Assembly: GCF_025370935.1 (NCBI RefSeq)
Contig: NC_133476.1
Span: forward strand, 20,780,801 to 20,844,800
Length of the DNA: 64,000 nt
From: Choristoneura fumiferana
Lineage: Eukaryota > Arthropoda > Insecta > Lepidoptera > Tortricidae
Reading direction: 5' to 3'
Below, in pieces: positions 56,590 to 64,000 of this stretch (its first letter is position 1; each line of letters begins with the position of its first letter). A program made the position numbers and the translations under genes. The notes below the pieces were generated by a model that saw nothing but the letters and a program-made list of their open reading frames with translations, was not told the origin of the DNA and searched no databases.

Positions 56590-56736
56590 CGATAGATCGC
56601 CGCCGTAGAAAGGGTGTATGACGAAGGTCTCGTTCCCTATGTGGATGACGCCGGACACGCCGTTGCACGTATGAAACGCCGCAGAGGCACCCGGGTAGTC
56701 CTTTACCGTTCCGTGGTAGTAACAGTGCTCGATTTC
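56590..56736 (-). CDS. Internal exon of an ADAM metalloprotease, prodomain segment (mind-meld / ADAM11-22-23-like)
   Basis: Seen: the minus strand has acceptor CTCTTTGTTCTCAG, then 147 bp = exactly 49 codons, then donor TCG/GTCAGT; the exon is phase 0-0. The peptide begins EIEHCYYHGTVKDYPGASAA and continues HTCNGVSGVIHIGNETFVIHP. Known: the Pep_M12B prodomain of ADAM proteins has the pattern HCYY-x-G-x-V ... S-x-C-x-G-[LV]-x-G-x-[IL] ... Y-x-I-x-P, all matched here; the prodomain keeps the protease latent and assists folding in the secretory pathway. Inference: the spacing and wording look most like the neuronal ADAM11/22/23 and insect mind-meld group. A second possible donor (CAG/GTTAGC) lies 36 bp downstream, still in frame. 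The downstream metalloprotease and disintegrin exons were not recognised in this window. Confidence 0.88.
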
Positions 56737-56884
56737 CTGAGAACAAAGAGTTTATTAAGCTTTCTGAAATTATAGCTGAAAGTCAAATAATCATATCTGA
56801 GGCTGGCAATATTCTTCGCCAATACGAGTACCAATCTGAGCAATTAGCATATACAGTTATTTTTGATGTTTTGAAAACAGCATT

Positions 56885-57050
56885 TAAAAAATCCGTCCAA
56901 GTGCGAGTTGGACTCGCGCACACAGGGTTCCGTACCTCTATACAACATTCATCAGACATTAGCAAAAAACGGCAAACTCAACGGCGAAATCTTTGTAATA
57001 GAGTATCCGTTTTTACCCTTTGGGCACGGAACCCTAAAAAAAAATTAAGC
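56885..57050 (+). mobile_element. Repeat family G, short internally deleted copy
   Basis: CCGTCCAAGTGCGAGTTGGA, CTCGCGCACACAGGGTTCCG, then TTGGGCACGGAACCCTAAAA. Both ends present, centre missing. The 64-codon frame is incidental. Confidence 0.65.
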
Positions 57051-57170
57051 TCTCGTGACACATAATATGTGAAAAATCATATTTGATCTTCCAAAAAGAT
57101 CAAAACTAGTGCGACTGTTCCTGACATAGTGAGTTCGTGACATAAGTGAAATCGTGAGTTACACGATATA

Positions 57171-57345
57171 AGGTTAAGGTATACCGTAGGCGACGGGCTA
57201 GCAACCTGTCACTATTGTACCGTTTTTGTCAAACTTTAAACCTAAAATTGCTAAAGGTGGCTCCGAAGCGGTAACATTTCGTGCGCTGTGCCTACCCCAT
57301 TTGGGAATACAGGCGTGATGTTTGTGTGTGTGAGTTACACTGTTA
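57171..57345 (+). mobile_element. LINE/SINE tail, family L2, copy 2
   Basis: AAGGTTAAGGTATACCGTAG, GCGACGGGCTAGCAACCTGT, GCTCCGAAGCGGTAACATTT and CCCCATTTGGGAATACAGG with a TGTG tail. Confidence 0.75.
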
Positions 57346-58528
57346 AATTTTTGTAATCTCCAAGTTAGTTTACGAATTTTGGCAGCCAGGGTATATCGTC
57401 GTATCCTACGATAAGAGCCACTATCACCATAAGGGCTTTTAGTTTTTATTGTAAAATTGAATTCTACACATCAAGATACATGTTTATAACTTAAAATTAT
57501 AATTTTAATATTTTTTTATTAAATAGTAAAAAAATAATTTTAAAAAGCCACAATTACGTATGTCTCACTTCTAACGCGGAGTAAAGCCAGAAATACGCTG
57601 CTGTCCTTATTCGCCGTGCAAAAAGGAGACACGCGGGTGCGACGAGGGGGCGCAAGCGCCGTTTCGGCGGTACTCGGCGGACAGCGCCGGAAGAGTGGCG
57701 TGCATTCGTAATGCTTATTTCATTTGTAAGATCATCTATTTTTTCGTTAATTGACAATGAAAACCATAAAACGAATCATCGTGGACTTACACTAGTGAAA
57801 ATAGTTACAAAGGATGGCGCTGAACAAAAGAAGTAAACACCAAGTAAATTTAGCGAAATTGATTTATAAAGTTTTTTCATTATTCAGATTCTGTTTATTA
57901 CTTATTTTAGGTTTACTTTTGTATTATTTATTTTTTTTAGGTTACTTATTTATATATTTACATACTTTAATGAAGAAATTCACACAATTTAATGAAGTAG
58001 TTAATATTACCTAGAATAAAGCCCGAACGGCTACTGCGGTCTTCTATCGCGTAATAGCTCAATTTTATTTGTATAGCAAATGTGTGGCCACAATTGCGGT
58101 AGTGTCCTTTTTCTATGTACGAATTATGTTTTGTTGAATTATTGCTCAAATATTCGCTTTTTTAAAGATATATTTGGGCAGTTTACTAACATTTCGGCTT
58201 CAAAGAATGAACATAATTGCTTTTTGATAACAATAATTATTTGGAAGGTGTGATTTTACATGTCTGATTTTTGGGTTCTTATGGCACTTGAGGCCTTTTT
58301 CGCTGTATATTTTGGCATTATTATATCTATTTACCTTCTAATTTCTTGTCAGTCGGCCAATAGGCTAGAATATTATTCTCTTATGGTTTCTTATAAAATT
58401 CGGCATGGTTTCTGTGAATGTTTTATTATTAATAATATTTTGCCTGTGCTTTTTAATTTATATTTACAGAAAAAATAAAACGAGAAGTCTCAAGTAGAAC
58501 CTGAAAAGAACAAGATCTAGATTATTTG

Positions 58529-59521
58529 TTTAACAATCGGGACCATATTTTAGACAAAAGAAAATAAAGATTACCTAAGCATATTTTTTTAAAGACATCG
58601 TTTCAGTATTTCTTATTATTTACAGACCGTCACAGACAACAACAGCGGGTTTGATGTTGAAACAAACCAAATTAATCGCAGATTTTTTTCAAAGCTACAA
58701 CACATAAATAGAAGACAAATTGATGAAGACCGAATTTTAAATAAAACGAAAAAAAATATTGGTGATATAATGTTGAAAACTTTCCAGGAGCAACACCGAA
58801 GTTTTCTTCAACTTGAAAAAGTTTAACTTTCTGCTACTGCTGAATTGTTTTCGCCTGATGACATCACCGAAGAAAAAACTGGCGAAAATGTAGAATGTGC
58901 AATGATTAAAAGACAATTTTGGAGTTTAGCTCAATTCCGTGTCAGAATGAAAATTTTATCCTTGTAGAAAACAAAAAGAAACCGATGAAGTTCTAGATGA
59001 TATAGTTATGCAGAGAGAAGAAATTATTCGTAATTTTTTCTTCGACGATGACATTATGCAAAAATAATTCAGTAGGTATAGGTTAGTAGCGAGAAGTTGA
59101 AGGTTTTCAAGTTGACAAAAACTTCGGTGTGACTCCGGGAAAGTTTCCAAAATTATATCACCAACATTTTATTTTTTCGTTTAATTTGTACAATGACGGC
59201 TACTGCTTTTTAATGCATCTGAGTTTTATTTAAAATTCAGTCTTCATCAATTTGTCTTCTATTTATGTGTTGTAGCTCTGACAAAAATCTGCGCTGCGAT
59301 TAACTTGGTTTGCTTAAACATCAAGCCCGCTATTGTTGTCGGTAACAGTCTGTAAATATTCAGTCAAAGTCAAAATATCTTTATTCAATTTAGGCTATAA
59401 CAAGCACTTATGAATGTCAAAAAAAACTTTCACCACATTAAGAAATAATGAAACGTTGTCTTTAAAGAAATGTAGTTAATCTTTATTTTCTTAACTTACA
59501 CTGTCCAATATTTGGTCCCTA
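58529..59521. repeat. Long imperfect palindrome inside the 3-kb element
   Basis: CAACACCGAAGTTTTCTTCA (58791) pairs with GACAAAAACTTCGGTGTGAC (59114); AAATATTGGTGATATAATG (58753) with ATTATATCACCAACATTTT (59152); GAAAATAAAGATTA (58560) with TTAATCTTTATTTTC (59477). Symmetry point about 58,960. The right arm also carries a 75-bp LINE-tail insertion at 59357-59431. Confidence 0.8.
59357..59431 (-). mobile_element. Short LINE tail insertion
   Basis: AGTCAAAGTCAAAATATCTT, TATTCAATTTAGGCTATAAC and AAGCACTTATGAATGTC, the same family as 6066, absent from the opposite arm of the palindrome. Confidence 0.8.
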
Positions 59522-60997
59522 TTACCAATTAATATACTTAGTTACGATTTTCGCGACGACTAGAAAACAATAACGACTTATATAATAAAAGGCGAATAGA
59601 GGGAAAAGGAGTGTAGTTACAAATATTGCAAGAGCAAGCACGGACCCTATAAAAGTGAATAAAGACAAGTATCTTTGTATCAATCAAAAAATAAAATAAA
59701 AAAAAACCTGAAGGATTTCATGACTTTTTTACAACGTTACCTCATGAGAAAAGAGGTGTTGCTACTGCGGGTGATACAGACGATGAGAAAGAATAAGGAA
59801 AGATCCCCAATGAGTACTGAAGACTGAGTAAATAATAATGTGCAATTTTATTTTTATATTAAGAGCGTAGAGAATATTTTGAGTTTCAGAAGTTAAATAT
59901 TTATTTTAAGTATGTTTTTTTTAGTTTCACTTATGCTTCCTTAATGGGACTTGTTTTATTTTAGGGAATCACTGTGGCTACGTACCTACGCTTTATGATT
60001 TAAAAAATCTTAGAAAATAAAAATAAAATATTTTTCTTATTTGCCACTTCTTTCTGTATTACAAGAAAAATACTAAAATTAAAAAATGTTGAAACGCAAA
60101 TATTTTAACAACTACAATTTGGTCCTAATGGTAGTTGTGGCCTCGAATTTTTCGACGATAAAAGGCACAATGTAGCTTATGGCCCTTTAAAACTCATTTA
60201 GTCCGACGAAAAAGGATTTAAAGGACAAAATCTATCTATAATGTATCATTAAGAACATAAATTTTGTTTTAACAGAACCCTAGAACCCTAATACACATTA
60301 TTTAATTGCAAAATTATCTATTCGCTACTTATATTTTGAAAGAAACACAAAAATGCTTCTCCTGAAAAGTGAGCATTTTGTAATTGTGGCTCTTATCGTA
60401 GGATACGACGATATGTTTGTATAAAGTATTACTATTTAAAATTAAGTTTTTGAAATTAATAGTTTTATCATTTGTTTTTGAAGTAGGTAGGTACATGGCC
60501 ACCTTGATTGATACAATTTTTCAAAAGGTAGCATATCTCTTTCAGTGTGTTATTTTCTACTGTTATGCACCTTGAAAATTTACATGCACGTTTAGTTAAT
60601 ACTAAAATTGCGTCAGCAAAAACATAATACTTAAAAATTCGCCATCCAATATCAGATGAAACGAAACGATATTAAATTTATAATTCATCTAGAATCCGTA
60701 ATCTCTCATAATGGCACCGACCGCTATTCATAGCTAATAATAACCAAAACACGAGCGACGTTAAAAATTACAAAATTCAATAAAATACTCAGAGGGAGAA
60801 ATTTTGCGCTAGGCGGGTCTAATTTATCATTCACAAGCAAGGTCCTTTTGCGGAGACGTCGGAGTGGGGCTGCAAAGAGACAAGAGATGCGGAGGGTACA
60901 AACTTTTTACCCGGCTGCCCGAAGGAGAATTACATTTTTCTTTTTTTATTTCAATTCCATTTTTTTTTACTTTTACGGTCATCCCGTAAAACCAAAA

Positions 60998-61640
60998 TTA
61001 AAAATACAAACTGAAATATAGATGCACAAAACCAGAAAAATAATCATGATTGGTTATTTGGAGTCTTTTTGTATTTTTTATTTCAACTCCAAATTTGTTA
61101 CTTTTACGGGTATCCCGTGAAACCATATCGAAAATACAAACTGAGACATGGATGCACAGAAAAACCATGATTCAAAAAATCATGATTTGATTGCTTAGTA
61201 GCGACATCTCTTGTCTGGGTGAGCGGTTGGTTCCGATATAATGTTGACGTCTCTCGATGAGAGCGAAACATAGATGTCGCTAGTGCTGCTGCATAAGTAG
61301 CGTAGTAGAAATAAGCAACCTGAGATATGTATGCATAGGAAAAATTCGTGTCTAAATTCCTGTCCAGCGGTGGTGTAGGGGTTATAGCACGCAGCATGGA
61401 TTGCTGAGGACCTGGGTTCGATTCCCAGCGCTGGTCTCTTTTTCTGGTTTTTCTGTGCATCCATGTCTCAGTTTGTATTTTCCAGAAAAATAAGACCAGC
61501 ACTGGGAATCGAACCCAGGTCCTCGGCATTCCGTGCCACGTGCTATACCGCTACACCACTCCGGACCAGTGCTGGTCTTATTTTTCTGGTTTTTCTGTGC
61601 ATCTATATTTCAGTTTGTATTTTCAGGCGTTCCGTGATGT
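60998..61640. mobile_element. tRNA-like foldback elements, family T, copies 3-5
   Basis: 61127-61484: left GAAAATACAAACTGAGACAT, then the unit with TTTGTCTGGGTG-type unique sequence inverse to the 10658 copy, tRNA-like unit 61362-61432 (TGGTGTAGGGGTTATAGCAC to GGTTCGATTCCCAGCGCTGG), right end TCAGTTTGTATTTTC. 61485-61625: a second, inverted unit with ACCAGCACTGGGAATCGAAC and its own right end. 61001-61050 is a decayed end. Confidence 0.8.
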
Positions 61641-61749
61641 TAAAATATATCCCTCCGTTTAGGCTACAGAGAGGACCAAAAAAAGATATAGACATACATA
61701 CAACGAAAAATATAATTCTCCTTCGGGCAGCCGGGTAAAAAGTTTGTAC

Positions 61750-62084
61750 TGTGGGGACTGTAACTTAGTAAGAGCTTAGGTACTGGGGATCAACGCGCGT
61801 GACATTAAACTGTTATGAAATAAATAACTTCTTCAATCATTAATTAATTATATTTTATTTTAGAACTTGGTAGTACTTATAAATAGATTTACATAAAATG
61901 GCACCAGCCGCTTAGGCTATCGGGAGCAATCTGCGCTCCCGGTATACCGCTGTCAATCGGTTTTAAAGTCAAATTCTAGAAAAACAATATAAGAGTCCTA
62001 TCCTTTTATACAAAACTAGGTTAATCTAACCTGCCAGGTGGTCAGTTTTACCACATGCCAGCGGTATACAGCCTATTTCCTACA
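61750..62084. mobile_element. Candidate solo LTR (335 bp) with 4-bp target duplication
   Basis: Starts TGTGGGGACTGTAACTT and ends TATTTCCTACA, i.e. TGT...ACA. GTAC flanks at 61746-61749 and 62085-62088. The opposite palindrome arm reads GGAGGGTACAAACTTT with a single GTAC, the expected empty site. An AATAAA lies near 61821 and a small hairpin GGGAGCAATCTGCGCTCCC at about 61931. No internal retroviral-like genes are present. Confidence 0.7.
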
Positions 62085-62436
62085 GTACCCTCCGCATCTC
62101 TTGTCTCATTGCAGCTCCCACACCGACGTCTCCGCAAAAGGACCCATCTCGTGAACGATAAATTAGACCCGCCGAGCGCAAAATTGCTCCCTCTGAGTAT
62201 TTTATTGAATTTAAAGACCAAGCTCATTATCTTACCGGAATTTGATCCCAAGACACCATTTTGCAAGTCCAGCACTATACCGATATACCATTGCGCTAAC
62301 GTTGGCAACATTGAAATTACCGATCTTATTGGACGTGAAATAGGATGAAAGAAAGACACGGAAACACGTGTTTTCCCTGAGATAAAACCAAGCCATGTAA
62401 ATTAATTTTTTGCCGTCAAAAGCCAGCATATATATT

Positions 62437-62629
62437 AAACAGGTGAGTGTTGCTTAAACTAAACAACTTTCTGCAAGGAATATAGGTCGAAAAACGAATT
62501 TTTTTTTTTCGCCATTCCATAGTAAGTCGGTCAGCTAACCAATACATTTCGTATGAGAGTCTGAATTTTTTTTTCGTTTTTCGTTCCTTGGAGAAAGTTG
62601 TTCAGTTTAAGCAACACTATCACTTGTTT
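62437..62629. mobile_element. MITE-like inverted repeat
   Basis: AAACAGGTGAGTGTTGCTTA, AACTAAACAACTTTCT and AAAAACGAA on the left; TTCGTTTTTCGTTCCTTGG, AGAAAGTTGTTCAGTTTAAG and CAACACTATCACTTGTTT on the right. The loop is about 80 bp. Confidence 0.8.
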
Positions 62630-64000
62630 AAGTAAAGGATCATCGTTGAGTTACACCCTGTATCGGGATAAAAAATAGCCACATTCACAATCACGCATAC
62701 TAACAATCTTTTGCATTATAATATTAGAAAGATCTATTTACGTTTTTAAACACTTCCGTGTCTGATTAGTAATAATAAATTCGTTTATTAACTCCACCAC
62801 AGGATATGGGCCAATCAACTATTTTACCGACACTTTGGGCGTCTCCTGCGTTACCAAAAAATCGTACTTCCAACAAGATATTTCACGTAGAATGGCATGT
62901 ATTCATGTACACCATCTATTAAATTACAGAAAAAACATGTTTACTTACAAAAATCAGCAATTGTTTGTAAAATGTCGCGGACAGATTAGTGTGGGTAAAA
63001 AGTAGATTGGTCCATTATACAGTTTATACAGTAACAAGTTATGATATGCATAGGTACAAAAATTGTGCGGTGGAGACTGGTGCCTGAACTAGGGGAAACC
63101 TGTATGTCAGGTCACCAGGTCTCCAACCCTCAAGCAACTGTAACAACAGATTAAGAGAGTGAAGACAATATTAAAATATATGATGATATGATGCACAGAA
63201 AGACATACAACAACGGTAATTCCTTTTTCCCGCCAATCTACTCCGCAAGTCGCTTGCCCCATAGCCCTAGCGCAAAAGTCCCGTTTGCAATTAGGTTGCG
63301 TTCTTTTTATCGTACTGCGGCACCGCCAATTATGGCGAATGAACGAATGCCACGAATGAAAGACCGGCCATCGGGCTCGCAAGAAATTGTAAAGGCTCCT
63401 CATTCATCAGCAAGATGAAAAGGGATACCTACGTGAACTTTGTATCGGTCATTTTTCGGGAGTATCTTGGATACGCGTAGATTTTTCATTTTGTCTTGTA
63501 CGAGAAGGTAATTCGGATAGTATTTACGCAGTGCTTAGTATTGAAAGGTAAGAGAAGTCAATTAGGAGAAATATTCTTTTGAATTTGTTAAAAGGTCGGC
63601 CTGGGGTTTGATTTTTGAAAGCTTGTCACTCGAATGCGTTTTGTGGTAAGCAGCGGCGTCGTTAATATCATGAGATGAAAACGATGTACACCTATTAATA
63701 AGTACACAACAGAGAAATCTCTTTCTAGGTAGATATTATGCCTGGGGATCGAAGTCTGTCAGGGTACTACGGAACGTTAAATATAATTGCGAATGTTTAG
63801 ATGTAAGGCTGGTGTAATTCGCCGTCTAATTACAGTATATTTTTTGGGTCTAACGCATCTTAATAATTAGGAGGTCGTCCGAAGAGAGTTGGAAATTGTA
63901 TTTACTTATGCATCAGTTGATGAAGCGATGTAGAATGTAGCAGTTTGATTTATGACTATACGGCACTAGGGTTCGCTAGAAATCGTAATCATAGACGCTG
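62630..64000. other. No recognised gene
   Basis: 62655-62735 is a reversed AAAGCTAGT-type scrap (CGGGATAAAAAATAGCC). 63107-63418 has opposing frames in moderately GC-rich sequence without motifs or clear splice sites. The remainder is AT-rich. ADAM exons upstream of 56736 would be expected to the right, but none was recognised here. Confidence 0.45.

Larger units (their letters stand above)
57393..60413. mobile_element. DNA-transposon-like element, 29-bp TIRs, about 3.0 kb, decayed
   Basis: 57393-57421 and 60385-60413 are perfect inverted repeats (ATATCGTCGTATCCTACGAT then AAGAGCCAC). Inside: a GC-rich block at 57555-57710; an AT-rich region with short frames at 57814-58014 and 58260-58478; and a roughly 1-kb imperfect palindrome at 58529-59521. 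Frames such as HINRRQIDEDRILNK and LKTFQEQHRSFLQLEK look like former coding sequence. No transposase catalytic motif was recognised, so the superfamily is open. No target duplication was evident. Confidence 0.75.
60774..62214. repeat. Large palindrome with insertions
   Basis: The left arm 60774-60931 (AAATACTCAGAGGGAGAAAT, TTTTGCGGAGACGTCGGAGT, GAGACAAGAGATGCGGAGGG, TTTTTACCCGGCTGCCCGAA) is complemented by 61711-61749 plus 62085-62214. The right arm is interrupted by 61750-62084. The centre (60932-61710) contains three tRNA-like foldback pieces. Confidence 0.85.

Noticed and set aside
61362..61432. Apparent tRNA gene (A and B box, cloverleaf possible)
   Set aside because: The same sequence recurs inside inverted-repeat elements at 10.7 and 45.1 kb with mismatches, and the anticodon loop is unusual. 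A repeat-borne tRNA-like unit is the better call.
63107..63418. Opposing 98- and 76-codon frames
   Set aside because: Moderately GC-rich but no recognised motif or splice pair; considered as an upstream ADAM exon and not supported.

Overview
The window looks like about 64 kb of a lepidopteran (moth or butterfly) nuclear genome. The base composition is AT-rich, a 100-N assembly gap is present, and the sequence is packed with short interspersed repeats of types common in Lepidoptera: tRNA-headed SINEs, LINE 3' tails, palindromic MITEs and the repeat ending in AAAGCTAGT. No bacterial or viral gene organisation is visible. Almost everything is intron or intergenic DNA, and most of it is recognisable transposon debris. 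Family names are assigned by recognising motifs; no database was searched.

Three host exons can be supported, all on the minus strand. Two adjacent exons (5609-5715 and 4006-4120) encode the N-terminal cytosolic phosphoregulatory segment of an SLC12-type cation-chloride cotransporter (NKCC/Ncc69-like). They are joined by a GC-AG intron whose use is supported by reading phase. The transporter's membrane domain must lie beyond the left edge of the window. A third exon (56590-56736) encodes part of an ADAM metalloprotease prodomain, resembling the mind-meld/ADAM11-22-23 group. No other ADAM exon was recognised, so either its introns are very long or the two genes are nested or interleaved on one strand.

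Layout: 1-4 kb MITEs and a SINE; 4-5.7 kb the transporter exons; 6-9 kb the assembly gap, a LINE reverse-transcriptase remnant and several MITEs; 9-36 kb a dense repeat mosaic (SINE tails, LINE tails, PIF/Harbinger-like MITEs with TAA/TTA target duplications, RTE-type LINE remnants); 36.9-38.9 kb a 5'-truncated, frameshifted LINE with a recognisable reverse transcriptase; 39-56 kb more mosaic, including two inverted copies of a 425-bp TIR element about 11 kb apart; 56.6 kb the ADAM exon; 57.4-60.4 kb a 3-kb element with 29-bp terminal inverted repeats enclosing a 1-kb palindrome; 60.8-62.2 kb a long palindrome that contains tRNA-like foldback units and is split by a candidate solo LTR.

The most interesting material is structural: nested insertions whose empty sites can be read from a paralogous or palindromic partner, tRNA cloverleaf-like sequence embedded in foldback repeats, and large palindromes. 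No operon-like or defence-like system was found.
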